Shown here: piece by piece, positions 48,266 to 57,083 of the stretch
How positions within the stretch are numbered: the first letter of the stretch is position 1
Layout of the letters: every line of letters starts with the position of its first letter
Origin: Polyangiaceae bacterium UTPRO1
GTDB taxonomy: Bacteria; Desulfobacterota; Binatia; UTPRO1
Length of the DNA stretch: 64,000 bases
NCBI GenBank assembly: GCA_002050235.1
Contig: MWST01000024.1
Span: 33,395-97,394 of the forward strand
Reading direction: 5' to 3'
Program-made: the position numbers and the translations under genes
Notes under the pieces: model-generated
Seen by the model: only the letters and a program-made list of their open reading frames with translations
Told to the model about the DNA's origin: nothing
Database searches by the model: none

Positions 48266-49101
48266 GCCGGACCCGGCGCCGCGCGGCCGGACTCGTACTC
48301 GCCGGCGCCGTCGTCGCGGGCGTCGCCCCGCGCCTCGCCGCGGCCGCGACGACCCGTCCCAATGCAGCCCAGGTGGCGCGCGCCGAGAGTCGGCTCGGCG
48401 GCCGCACCGTGCCCGACATCCCCGTCACGCTCGCCGACGGCCGGCGCGTGCAGCTCGCCGACCTGTGGCGCGACGGGCCGCTGCTGCTGACTTTCTACTA
48501 CCGACGTTGCACCGGCACCTGTACGCCGTTCCTCGAGTGGGTGCGCGATGCGGTGCAGGCGGCGGGCGGGCTCGGGAGCGACTATCACGTCCTGGCGCTC
48601 ACCTTCGATGATTCCGAAACGACGGCCGATCTGCGCGCGCAGGCTGCGGCGCTGCGGCTGCTAGCCACGCCGGACTGGGATTTCGCGGTGGCCGCGCAGG
48701 CCGACGTCGCGCGCGTCGCCGCAGCCGTCGACTTCGGGTATCGCCTCGATCCCGCGACCCTGCAGTACGATCACGATTCGCTCCTGATCGGCATCGACCG
48801 CGGCCGCGTCGTGCGCGCCCTATTCGGAACGCCGGAGGGTAACGACCGACTGCGTGAGCTGGTGTGGGAGCTGCGCGGCGTCTTCCTGCCGGTCTACCGG
48901 GTGCCGGGGAATACGCTGCTGCGCTGCTTTCGTTTCGATGCGCGGTCGGGCCGGGTACGGCTCGACTGGGGCCTCTTCCTGCTCGTGCTGCCCGGAGTCG
49001 GCGCGATCTGCCTGGCGCTGCTGATGTTCGCCGGCGCCGGCCCATACCGCCGGGTTCGGCTCACAGGACCTGGAGCAGCGCCCACGCCAGGCCGGCAATG
49101 A
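48262..49101 (+). CDS. SCO1/SenC family copper chaperone with C-terminal membrane anchor
   Basis: 279 residues. GTG start inside the subunit I stop codon. Signal sequence, then a thioredoxin-fold SCO domain with CTGTC (Cys83, Cys87; the CxxxC copper site) in YYRRCTGTCTPFLEW and copper ligand His171 in QYDHDSLLIG. SCO proteins load CuA of subunit II. After the domain, a helix (WGLFLLVLPGVGAICLALLMF) and a short basic tail anchor it in the membrane, an extension not found in simple SCO1. Its last 41 bp overlap the convergent phosphate transporter gene. Confidence 0.88.
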   Translation: MSRTRRRAAGLVLAGAVVAGVAPRLAAAATTRPNAAQVARAESRLGGRTVPDIPVTLADGRRVQLADLWRDGPLLLTFYYRRCTGTCTPFLEWVRDAVQAAGGLGSDYHVLALTFDDSETTADLRAQAAALRLLATPDWDFAVAAQADVARVAAAVDFGYRLDPATLQYDHDSLLIGIDRGRVVRALFGTPEGNDRLRELVWELRGVFLPVYRVPGNTLLRCFRFDARSGRVRLDWGLFLLVLPGVGAICLALLMFAGAGPYRRVRLTGPGAAPTPGRQ

Positions 49102-50053
49102 ACGCCGACGCCGGGATGGTCAGCACCCAGGCCCAGAAGATGCGGCCCGCGATGCCCCAGCGAATCGCAGACAACTTGGTTATCGCCCCGACCCCGACAA
49201 TGGCACCGGTGATCGTCTGCGTGGTCGAGACCGGGATGCCGAGCCAGGTCGCCGTGAAGAGCGTGATTGCACCTCCCGTCTCGGCGCAGAAACCGCCGAC
49301 CGGCTTGAGCTTGGTGATCTTGAGACCCATCGTGCGGACGATGCGCCAGCCGCCGCTGAGAGTGCCGGCGGCCATGGCGGCGTGACACGCGAGCACGACC
49401 CAGAGCGGCACGTGGAACTCGCCCTGTAGGCGACCGGTCGCGAAGAGCAGGACGGTGATTATGCCCATGGTCTTCTGGGCGTCGTTGCCGCCGTGGCCGA
49501 GGCTGTAGAGCGCCGCCGAGAGCAGCTGCCCGCGACGGAACCAGTTGTCGACCTTGGCCGGCGTCGAGCGCCGCAGGAGCCAGAAGAGCGCCGTCATGAA
49601 GACGAACGCCAGCACCAGGCCGATGAGCGGCGAGAGCACGATCGAGACTGCGATCTTGGTGAGACCGGCGGCGTCGAGCGAGCCGGCCCCCGCCTTGGCG
49701 ACTGCCGCGCCCGCCAGCCCGCCTATCAGCGCGTGCGACGAACTGGACGGGATCCCGTAGTACCAGGTGATCATGTCCCAAGCGATGGCGCCGACCAGAG
49801 CCGCGAACACCACCGAGGCATCGGCGATCGCCGGATCGATGATGCCCTTGCCGATCGTGTTGGCGACGTGGAGGCCGAAGAACAGGAAGGCGATGAAGTT
49901 GAAGAAGGCCGCCCAGATGACGGCGTAGCGCGGCGACAGGACGCGCGTCGACACGACGGTGGCGATCGAGTTCGCGGCGTCGTGGAACCCGTTGACGAAG
50001 TCGAAGGCCAGCGCCAGCGCGATGATGCCGACGACGACCGCGACGTCAGGCAT
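49061..50053 (-). CDS. pit: inorganic phosphate transporter, PiT family
   Basis: 330-residue multi-helix transporter. Carries both family repeats: GFHDAANSIATVVSTRVLSP near residue 22 and GHGGNDAQKTMGI near 190, with IPSSSSHALIGGL and IPVSTTQTITGAI in the two halves. ATG 50051-50053; the longer upstream frame runs into the DUF47 gene. It lies 26 nt downstream of that gene, the usual low-affinity phosphate transport pair. The 3' end overlaps the convergent SCO gene by 41 bp. Confidence 0.94.
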   Translation of the reverse strand: MPDVAVVVGIIALALAFDFVNGFHDAANSIATVVSTRVLSPRYAVIWAAFFNFIAFLFFGLHVANTIGKGIIDPAIADASVVFAALVGAIAWDMITWYYGIPSSSSHALIGGLAGAAVAKAGAGSLDAAGLTKIAVSIVLSPLIGLVLAFVFMTALFWLLRRSTPAKVDNWFRRGQLLSAALYSLGHGGNDAQKTMGIITVLLFATGRLQGEFHVPLWVVLACHAAMAAGTLSGGWRIVRTMGLKITKLKPVGGFCAETGGAITLFTATWLGIPVSTTQTITGAIVGVGAITKLSAIRWGIAGRIFWAWVLTIPASAFIAGLAWALLQVL

Positions 50054-50079
50054 GGACGGAGAAGCCGGAGGGTGCGGCG

Positions 50080-50706
50080 TCAGGCATGCTCGAGGACCAC
50101 GCCTTCGATGATGTTGGCCACGTCTTCGCAGCGATCGGTGGCACTCTCGAGCGCCTCGTAGACCTCTTTCCATTTCATGACCAGCAGCGGGTCGCTGGTC
50201 TCGCGGAAGAGCTTGGCCACGGCATTGCGCATGATCTCGTCGCCCTCGTTCTCGAGGCGGTTCACCTCGATGCAGGCGTCCAGAATCACTTGCGTCTTCT
50301 TGAGGTTGCGCAGGCCGCCGATCGCCGTCACCAGGGTCTCGGTGGCGCGCAGCAGCACGTCGGCGAGCTCGCGCACCTCGTCGGTCATCTCTCTGAGCTC
50401 GTAGAGAGCAATGCGCTCGGACGCCGACTCTACGAAGTCCATGACGTCGTCCATGCGGGTGATGAGGCGGTGGATGTCGTCGCGGTCGATGGGGGTGATG
50501 AAGGTCGTGTGCAGGCGCTCGACGCAGGCGTGGGTGATGACGTCGGTCTCGTGCTCGATTTCCTTGATGCGCGCCGCCAGGGCGCGCACGTTCTGCCCGC
50601 CGGCCACGAGCTTGACGAACTGCTGAACGCCCGCGACGGTCAGAGCTGCGTGGCGCTCGAAGAGGGCGAAGAAGTCTTCCTCGCGGGGCAGGAGTCGTCG
50701 CAGCAT
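50080..50706 (-). CDS. DUF47/PhoU-like Pit accessory protein
   Basis: 208-residue all-helical cytoplasmic protein of the DUF47 (PhoU-related, YkaA) family. It starts MLRRLLPREEDFFALFERHA and has the paired motifs IKEIEHETDVITHACVERL (E-x3-D metal type) and EVNRLENEGDEIMRNAVAKL in its second half, then MKWKEVYEALESATDRCEDVANII. These proteins regulate or assist PiT transporters, and it directly precedes pit. ATG 50704-50706. Divergent from the TetR gene. Confidence 0.92.
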   Translation of the reverse strand: MLRRLLPREEDFFALFERHAALTVAGVQQFVKLVAGGQNVRALAARIKEIEHETDVITHACVERLHTTFITPIDRDDIHRLITRMDDVMDFVESASERIALYELREMTDEVRELADVLLRATETLVTAIGGLRNLKKTQVILDACIEVNRLENEGDEIMRNAVAKLFRETSDPLLVMKWKEVYEALESATDRCEDVANIIEGVVLEHA

Positions 50707-50780
50707 CGGGCTGCGGCTTCTAACGTCCGGCTCCGGCGAACGCAAGCACCACCCAGGATCGCGAGGCCGGGCCTCGGCGA

Positions 50781-50808
50781 TTGCCAAGATCAAACGGATG
50801 TTTTAAGC
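50781..50808 (+). promoter_or_regulatory. AT-rich candidate promoter/operator for the TetR exporter operon
   Basis: Just upstream of the tetR ATG (50817) lies an AT-rich island with TTGCCA (50781-50786) and TTTTAAG (50801-50807), and a small inverted repeat AAAC-GGAT-GTTT (50792-50803) between them. TetR-type repressors commonly bind such sites over their own promoter. The repeat is only 4 bp per arm, so this is tentative. Confidence 0.35.
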
Positions 50809-50816
50809 GCGCGTTC

Positions 50817-51491
50817 ATGTCGGCCACTGCCGGGCGCCGGACGCCGGCTCGCCTCCTCGACGCCGCGGTCGAGCTGTTCGCCCAGCACGGCTTCCACGGC
50901 ACGTCGATCCGTGACATCGCCGCGCGCGCGGGCGTCAACGTCGCGGCGGGCCACTACCACTACGGCTCGAAGGCGGGTCTCTACCTGGCCGTCCTGCGGG
51001 CCCAGTTCGCCGAGGTGCGAGCGGAGCTGGCGCGGCGCGGCGCTATCCGCGCCGCGCCCGCCCTCCGCCAGGCGTCGCGGCGCGAGTTGGCGGCACTGCT
51101 CGAGACCAGGGTCGCGGCGATGCTCCAGTTCCTGCTCGGACCGCCGCCCGCTGCGCACGGGCAGCTCATGCTGCGCGAAATGTGCGATCCGACCGAGGCC
51201 CTGCCGATCATCGTCGCCGAGTTCGTCGAGCCGCAGACGCGCGAGATGGAGGAGCTGGTGGCCCGCCTCCTCCCCGGCGTAAGCCGGGAGACGGCGAGCT
51301 ACGTGGCGTTCAGCATCATCGGCCAGGTGCTCTTCTACCGCTTCACCATGCCCGTAGCCTTGCGGCTCCGCCGCGAGGCGAAGTACCCGCGCGGCTTCGC
51401 TCGCAAAGCAGCGCGTCACATTACCGCCTTCTCCCTGCACGCGATCGCGGGGATGGCGGCCGCCGAGCGGAGTCGCAGCCGTGGGCGCTGA
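50817..51491 (+). CDS. TetR family transcriptional regulator (CecR/YbiH-like)
   Basis: 224 residues. N-terminal TetR helix-turn-helix (residues about 10-56: LLDAAVELFAQHGFHGTSIR then AARAGVNVAAGHYHYGSKAG). The C-terminal ligand domain with HGQLMLREMCDPTEAL and FVEPQTREMEELVARLL matches the DUF1956/CecR type. In E. coli CecR represses the YbhGFSR exporter; here the same kinds of genes follow directly, the next one overlapping by 11 nt. It very probably represses this operon in response to a toxic small molecule. Confidence 0.88.
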   Translation: MSATAGRRTPARLLDAAVELFAQHGFHGTSIRDIAARAGVNVAAGHYHYGSKAGLYLAVLRAQFAEVRAELARRGAIRAAPALRQASRRELAALLETRVAAMLQFLLGPPPAAHGQLMLREMCDPTEALPIIVAEFVEPQTREMEELVARLLPGVSRETASYVAFSIIGQVLFYRFTMPVALRLRREAKYPRGFARKAARHITAFSLHAIAGMAAAERSRSRGR

Positions 51492-52941
51492 GCGCTGGAG
51501 GGCGCTCGCCTGCCTCCTGCTCGCGGGCTGCCATCCCGTCGCGATGCTCACCCGGCCCGAGGGGGACGGCGGCTGGTCGGCGGCGCGCCGCGCGGCCGAG
51601 CTCGAGCGCCGGGCCGACGCCGCGGCGGTAGCCCTCGAGCCGCCCGCTGCAACGGCTGCCGGCGAAGCGGCGGCGGCGTTCACCCTCGCGGACGCTCTCC
51701 GCCTCGCTGCGGGCGGCAATCGCCGACTCGCCGAGGCGCGCCAGCAACTCGCGATCGCCCGGGCACAGGTGGCAGAGGCGCGCGGCCGCCTCTTCCCGGC
51801 GGCGATCGCCGGCGGCCGCTACGCCTTCACGACCGCCGAGCTCACGACCTCGGTCGATCTGCCGCCGGGCCTCTTGCCCGCGAGTACGGCGCCGCCGAGC
51901 GTCGTCACCCGCGACCGTAACCTCGGCACTGCGAACGCGACGATGACCCTGCCGATCGACTTGAGCGGAGAGCTGCGCTGGGCGCTCGCCGCGGCGCAGG
52001 CAGGATATCGCGGCGAGGCCGCCCGTCTCTGGGCGACGACGCTCGAGCAGGACGTCGTGGTGATCGGCGCCTACTACGGCCTCCTCGAAGCCGAGAAGCT
52101 CCGCCAGGTGACCCTGCAGACGATCGCCCTGCACCGGGAACAGCTCGCGCACGCGCGCCAGCGCTTCGACAGCGGCCGGCTCACCAAGAACGAGCTCCTC
52201 GTCGTCCAGGTCGCCATGCAGGACAGCGAACAGGAGCTGCGCCGCCGTGAGCTCGCGCTGGACTCGGCGCGCTGGGCGCTGAACGACGCCCTTGGTCTCC
52301 CCGTCGATGCGCCCACGGCGATCGCCGACGTCCCGGAGAGCCCGACGCTGCCGGTCGTCGGCGAGGCGCTAGCCATCGCCTATCGCGAGAACCCCGCGCT
52401 GCGGGCGCTCGTCGAGGAACAGCAGCGGCTCGAAGCCGAGGCAACGGCGATCGCCCGGAGCCGCCTGCCGCGCCTCTCGGGCGGCGGCGCGATCGACGCC
52501 TCGACGACGGAGGTCGTGAGCCCGCAGACGATCGGCACCGGCTTCGTCGGCTTCTCCTGGGATCTCGACACCGATACGCGCACCCGGGCGCGCCTGGCCG
52601 CGGCCCGCGCCGCCGCCGAGAAGAACCGCATCCGGGTCGAGCGCGAGTTGCGCGAAATCGAGCACGCAGTGCGCGCTACCTGGGGCGCCGCGGCCGAGCG
52701 CCTCGCAGCGCTGGCGACCGCCGCGGCGGCGGTCGGGCAGGCGGAGGAGAATCTGCGCATTCGCCGCCAGCAGTTCGACGTCGGGCGCGCGACCAGCGAC
52801 GACGTCCTGGACGCGGAGCGCCTGCTGGCGCTGCAGCGGGCGACGCTCGCCACCGCGCGCTATCAGGCACAAACGCGACGCGCCGAGCTGCAGGCCTTGA
52901 TGGGCCGGCCGGTCGCCGACCTGCTGGCCGAGGGGAGATGA
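51481..52941 (+). CDS. TolC-like outer-membrane efflux lipoprotein
   Basis: 486 residues from GTG 51481 (overlapping tetR). Lipobox LLAGC puts lipid on about Cys17. Two outer-membrane-efflux repeats follow. The first is LADALRLAAGGNRRLAEAR, with long coiled coils around YYGLLEAEKLRQVTLQTIALH and FDSGRLTKNELLVVQVAM. The second is ALAIAYRENPALRALVEEQ, with RRQQFDVGRATSDDVLDAER. This forms the outer channel of a tripartite exporter with the HlyD protein and the ABC transporter encoded next. E. coli YbhGFSR lacks such a gene in its operon, so this version is self-contained. Confidence 0.92.
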   Translation: MGAERWRALACLLLAGCHPVAMLTRPEGDGGWSAARRAAELERRADAAAVALEPPAATAAGEAAAAFTLADALRLAAGGNRRLAEARQQLAIARAQVAEARGRLFPAAIAGGRYAFTTAELTTSVDLPPGLLPASTAPPSVVTRDRNLGTANATMTLPIDLSGELRWALAAAQAGYRGEAARLWATTLEQDVVVIGAYYGLLEAEKLRQVTLQTIALHREQLAHARQRFDSGRLTKNELLVVQVAMQDSEQELRRRELALDSARWALNDALGLPVDAPTAIADVPESPTLPVVGEALAIAYRENPALRALVEEQQRLEAEATAIARSRLPRLSGGGAIDASTTEVVSPQTIGTGFVGFSWDLDTDTRTRARLAAARAAAEKNRIRVERELREIEHAVRATWGAAAERLAALATAAAAVGQAEENLRIRRQQFDVGRATSDDVLDAERLLALQRATLATARYQAQTRRAELQALMGRPVADLLAEGR

Positions 52942-52945
52942 TCCA

Positions 52946-53965
52946 GTGAACCGACGACGCCTCGTTCTCGCGCTCCTGATCGCCGTCACGGCCTTTGCGG
53001 TCGGCGCCATGCTCTGGCGCCAGCGGCGCGGCCCGGTGCATTACACGGGCTTCGTCGAGGGCGAGGAGCGGATTTTGCGCAGCGAGGTGACGGGGCGCGT
53101 CCTCGAAGTCGCTTTCGGCGAAGGCGACGCGGTGCCGGCGAACGCGATCGTGGCGCGCCTCGCCGACGACGACGTGCAGAGCCGGCTCGCCGCCAAGCGG
53201 CAGCAGATCGCCGTCGCCGACGCCGACATCGGGCGCCAGGAAGAGCAGGTTCGCCTCCTCGAATCGACGTGGAAGACTCAGCTCGACGCGCAGCATGCGG
53301 AGCTGCGGCGGGCCGAAGCGGCGGCGACGCTCGCGACCCGGACGCTGGCGCGTGAACGAGCGCTCGTCGCTACGGGTGCGAGCACGGCCCAGCTCCTCGA
53401 CGAAGCGCGGGCGGCCCACGATCAGGCCCGGAGCCTGGCCGAGCGCGCCCGCGACCTGGTGGCACACCAGGAGGCGGAAGAGCGGCGAATCGCCGTCGCG
53501 CGCCACGAGCTGGAGGTCCTGCGGGCGCAGCGCGAGCTGGCGGCGGCAGAGGTCGCCGAGCTCGAGGTCACCGTCGCCAAATACGTCATCCGCGCGCCCG
53601 CCGTCGCGACCACGGTGCAGACGAAGTTCATCTGGCCGGGAGAGCTGGCGCAGCCCGGCAGCGCCGTGCTCTCGGTGCTCGACCCTTTCGACAAGTACGT
53701 GCAGATCTACGTCCCGGTCGCCGATCTCCACGCCGTGCGGGTCGGCGACCGCGTGGAGATCGAGCTCGACAGCGCCCCGGGCCGCCGCGTGCCGGGCGAG
53801 GTCGAGTTCCTCGCCGACCAGGCGACCTTCACGCCGGAGAAGATCGAGACCCGCAGCGATCGCATGGGCCAGGTATACCGAGCCAAGGTCCGCATCCTCG
53901 ACGGCGTCGAGCGCTTCCGGCCCGGCACCGAGGGGAACGTCTACCTGGTGAGGCGTGGGCGGTGA
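52946..53965 (+). CDS. HlyD/MFP family periplasmic adaptor (YbhG-like)
   Basis: 339 residues, GTG start at 52946 with GGGGAGA upstream, four nt after the efflux gene. N-terminal membrane anchor (LALLIAVTAFAVGAML), a biotinyl-lipoyl half (GFVEGEERILRSEVTGRVLEV), a long coiled coil (about 85-200) rich in Ala, Arg, Glu and Gln, the second lipoyl half (YVIRAPAVATTVQTKFIWPG), and a beta-barrel domain (YVQIYVPVADLHAVRVGDRV). It bridges inner-membrane ABC transporter and outer-membrane channel. The stop is overlapped by the first ABC ATPase gene (GTGA). Confidence 0.93.
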   Translation: MNRRRLVLALLIAVTAFAVGAMLWRQRRGPVHYTGFVEGEERILRSEVTGRVLEVAFGEGDAVPANAIVARLADDDVQSRLAAKRQQIAVADADIGRQEEQVRLLESTWKTQLDAQHAELRRAEAAATLATRTLARERALVATGASTAQLLDEARAAHDQARSLAERARDLVAHQEAEERRIAVARHELEVLRAQRELAAAEVAELEVTVAKYVIRAPAVATTVQTKFIWPGELAQPGSAVLSVLDPFDKYVQIYVPVADLHAVRVGDRVEIELDSAPGRRVPGEVEFLADQATFTPEKIETRSDRMGQVYRAKVRILDGVERFRPGTEGNVYLVRRGR

Positions 53966-54909
53966 GCGAGCGGCCCCCGATCGCGATTCGCTGCCGCGGA
54001 CTCGTCAAGACCTTCGGGCGGCGCCGCGCCCTCGCCGGCATCGACCTCGACGTCACCGGGCCGCAGGTGCTCGGGGTCATCGGGCCCGACGGCGCCGGAA
54101 AGACGACGCTGCTGCGCGCGCTCGTCGGTCTCCTCGAGGTCGAGGCCGCCGAGGCCACCGTGCTCGGCTACGATCTCACCGGCGACGTCGTCGGCCTCAA
54201 GGCGCACGTCGGCTACGTGCCGCAGGCTTTCAGCCTGCATCGCGACCTCTCGGTGATGGAGAACCTGCGGTTCACGGCCCGGCTGCACCGCCTCGCCGAG
54301 GACGAGCTGCGCGCGCGCGCCCAGCCTCTCCTCGAGCGCACCGGGCTCGCCCCCTTCGTCGAGCGCCCGGCGAGCGCGCTCTCCGGCGGCATGAAGCAGA
54401 AGCTTGCGATCGTGAACGCCCTGATGCCGCGGCCGAGTCTGATCGTGCTCGACGAACCGACCGCCGGGGTCGACGTGGTCGCGCGCGCCGAGATCCTCGC
54501 CATCCTCGACAGCCGCCGCCACGACACGCTCGTCGTCGTCAGTACCAGCTATCTCGACGAGATGACGGCGTGCGACCGCATCGCCTACCTGCACGACGGG
54601 CGCGTCGTCGCGGCCGGCACCCCGGACGAGCTGCGCGCCGGGGCCGGAGTCGAGCTCTATCGCGCCTGGGGCGACGATCCCCACGTCATCGCCCGCGCCG
54701 CACGGGAGCTGGCGTGGGTCGCGGAGACCCAGGCGAGCAGCGAAATGGCGCGCATCGAGGTGCCGGTGGCGACGATGCCGGAAGCGGCCGTGGTGCGCCG
54801 AGCCCTGGGGGCGCTGCCCGGCGTGCGGCTCGTCGAACGGGCGGCCGCGGACATGGAGGCGACGCTGCGGGCGCTGGCGCGCGCGGCCGTACCCGGAGCA
54901 GCGGCATGA
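53962..54909 (+). CDS. ABC transporter ATPase (first nucleotide-binding subunit, YbhF N-half-like)
   Basis: 315 residues from GTG 53962. Walker A GPDGAGKTT (about residue 40), Q-loop GYVPQAFSLHRDL, signature LSGGMKQKLAI, Walker B LIVLDEPTAGVD; the H-loop position has Thr-Ser (VVVSTSYLDEM), not His, so catalysis may depend on the partner. The C-terminal 90 residues are an accessory domain. It corresponds to the first ATPase of the fused YbhF protein. Overlaps the next gene by four bases (ATGA). Confidence 0.92.
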   Translation: MSERPPIAIRCRGLVKTFGRRRALAGIDLDVTGPQVLGVIGPDGAGKTTLLRALVGLLEVEAAEATVLGYDLTGDVVGLKAHVGYVPQAFSLHRDLSVMENLRFTARLHRLAEDELRARAQPLLERTGLAPFVERPASALSGGMKQKLAIVNALMPRPSLIVLDEPTAGVDVVARAEILAILDSRRHDTLVVVSTSYLDEMTACDRIAYLHDGRVVAAGTPDELRAGAGVELYRAWGDDPHVIARAARELAWVAETQASSEMARIEVPVATMPEAAVVRRALGALPGVRLVERAAADMEATLRALARAAVPGAAA

Positions 54910-57083
54910 GCGGCGCCATCATCCGCGCCGCCGGTCTCACCAAGCGATTCGGCGACTTCACCGCCGTCGACGCCCTCGACTTCGAGGTCGCGCCGGGATC
55001 GATCTTCGCCTTCCTCGGCGCCAACGGGTCCGGCAAGAGCACGACGATCCGCATGCTCATCGGTCTGCTGACGCCGACGGCCGGCACGATCGAGGTCGAC
55101 GGCGTCGACGTCATCGCCGCCCCGCGCCGCGTCCGCGACCACATCGGCTACATGGGCCAGAAGGTGAGCCTGTACCAGGGCCTGTCGCTGCGCGAGAACC
55201 TCGAGTTCTACGCCGGGCTCTACGGCCTCCAAGGCGCCGCCCTCGAGGCGCGCTGGGACGAGCTGCGAGAACGCTTCGACCTCGCGGCAGTGGAGCACGA
55301 GAAGGCGAGCGATCTGCCCGCCGGCGTCCGCCAGCGCGCCGGGCTCGCGCTCAGCACGCTCCACCGCCCGCGCATCCTCTTCCTCGACGAGCCGACGGCC
55401 GGCGTCGACCTACACAACCGCCTGCTCTTCTGGGACCGCATCCGCGCCGAGGCCGCCGCCGGCGTCACCGTGTTCGTCACCACGCACTTTCTCGAGGAGG
55501 TCGAGTACTGCGACTGGACCTGTTTCATCGACGCCGGACGCCTGATCGCCAACGCGCCCCCGGCGGAGATCCGCCGCCGCTTCTCCGACGGCTACCGCCT
55601 GCGCATCACGCTGCCGGAGAGCGCGCGCCCCGGCGCCGCGCGGGCGCTGGCGGCGACCGGCGCTGCGGCCGCGGTCGAGGATGACGGCGTCGTGCTGCGC
55701 ACGGCGGCGCTGTCGTCCGCGATCCTGGACGCAGCGAGCCGCATCGCCGCCGCGCACGGCGACGCGCCGATCGCGATCGAGCGCCCGGAGATGACGGCCG
55801 TCTTCCGCCGCCTCATGCTCGCTGCGCAGGACCGGCCCGACGCTCCGCGGGACGCTGTCGCGGTGCCGGTGGTTACGGCACCGACAGCGCGTACGAGCGC
55901 ACCGCCGCCGCACCTCAGACTCGCCGCAGCGTCGACGGCACTGCGCGCTAGCGCGCGCCGCCTGCGCTCCCTCCTCGTCCGCGAGTCGCGGGCGACGTTC
56001 CGCGACCCATTCACGGTTGCGATCTTGATCACCGTGCCGCTGGCGGCGCTCCTTGCCTTCGGGCTGACGCTGGCGACCGACGTACAGCACTTGGCGCTCG
56101 GCTTCCTCGACGGCAACGCGACCGCGGCGAGCCGCCGCCTGGCCGCCGAGCTCGCAGCCAACGGCAGCTTCGCGATCCGCCCCTACACGACGCGGGAGGC
56201 GATCGACCGGGCGCTGGTGAGCGGCGAGATCAGCGTGGCGGTCATCGTGCCCCCGGATTTCGACCGCCGCCTCGTGACCGCTGGCGACGGCGCCGCGGCG
56301 CCGTCCCTGCAGGTCCTCTACGACGGCGGCGAGACTCTCGTCGCCGGCAACGCCGAGGCCTTTTTTCGCGGCATCGCCAACGCCACGGGGGCAGCGCTCC
56401 GAGCCCGCCGCGGGCCGCCGAGCGGTCCGCCCCGCGAGGCCGCGGGCGTGCGCGTCGTCGCCCGCGCCATCTTCAATCCGACCCTCGACGGCACGCCTTT
56501 CATGGTTGCGGGGACCTACGGGTTCGTGCTGACGTTCCTGACCACGCTGATCACCGCCGTATCGGTGGTGAACGAGCGCGTCGGCGGCACGTTCGAGCAG
56601 CTGCGGGTGACGCCCGCGAGCGCCGCCGAGATCGTGCTCGGGAAGATCCTGCCTCTCGGCGCCGTCTTCACCGTCGATGTCGTGCTGATGCTCCTGACCG
56701 CGGGAGTCGCGCTCGGGGTCTGGCCCGCCGGCAACGCCGTCTTCTTCGTCATCGCGACCGCGGGTTACGTCTTCGTCTCCCTGTCGACCGGCCTCATCTT
56801 GTCGGCGACGTCGGCAACGCCGGCCGAGGCGGTGCAGAAGACCGTGCTCTCCAGCATCCCGCTGATCTTCCTCGGCGGTTTCGTCTTCCCCATCCGCAAC
56901 ATGCCGATCGGCTTCCAGTGGATATCCGAGGCGATCCCGGCCACGCACTACATCCGCATTGCCCGCGCCATCTATTTGCGGGCGGCGGGACCGGCCGAGC
57001 TCGCGGGCGAGCTCCTCCTGGTAGCGCTTTTCGGAGTCGTTCTCATTGCCATCGCGTTCCGTACGGTCGGAGCCCGCGCGTGA
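54906..57083 (+). CDS. ABC-2 transporter fusion: ATPase plus permease (YbhF C-half + YbhS-like)
   Basis: 725 residues. Residues 1-300 are an ABC ATPase: Walker A GANGSGKST, Q-loop YMGQKVSLYQGLS, Walker B ILFLDEPTAGVD and H-loop VTTHFLEE. The signature is degenerate (DLPAGVRQRAGLA in place of LSGG), as in the second half of YbhF. After a linker (Pro/Ala/Thr-rich, about 310-350) comes an ABC-2 permease with one helix near 375, a large extracytoplasmic region and five helices from about 540 (TYGFVLTFLTTLITAVSVVNE onward). GGFVFPIRNMP is the conserved exit loop. In E. coli these parts are separate proteins. Coupled to both neighbours by overlaps. Confidence 0.92.
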   Translation: MSGAIIRAAGLTKRFGDFTAVDALDFEVAPGSIFAFLGANGSGKSTTIRMLIGLLTPTAGTIEVDGVDVIAAPRRVRDHIGYMGQKVSLYQGLSLRENLEFYAGLYGLQGAALEARWDELRERFDLAAVEHEKASDLPAGVRQRAGLALSTLHRPRILFLDEPTAGVDLHNRLLFWDRIRAEAAAGVTVFVTTHFLEEVEYCDWTCFIDAGRLIANAPPAEIRRRFSDGYRLRITLPESARPGAARALAATGAAAAVEDDGVVLRTAALSSAILDAASRIAAAHGDAPIAIERPEMTAVFRRLMLAAQDRPDAPRDAVAVPVVTAPTARTSAPPPHLRLAAASTALRASARRLRSLLVRESRATFRDPFTVAILITVPLAALLAFGLTLATDVQHLALGFLDGNATAASRRLAAELAANGSFAIRPYTTREAIDRALVSGEISVAVIVPPDFDRRLVTAGDGAAAPSLQVLYDGGETLVAGNAEAFFRGIANATGAALRARRGPPSGPPREAAGVRVVARAIFNPTLDGTPFMVAGTYGFVLTFLTTLITAVSVVNERVGGTFEQLRVTPASAAEIVLGKILPLGAVFTVDVVLMLLTAGVALGVWPAGNAVFFVIATAGYVFVSLSTGLILSATSATPAEAVQKTVLSSIPLIFLGGFVFPIRNMPIGFQWISEAIPATHYIRIARAIYLRAAGPAELAGELLLVALFGVVLIAIAFRTVGARA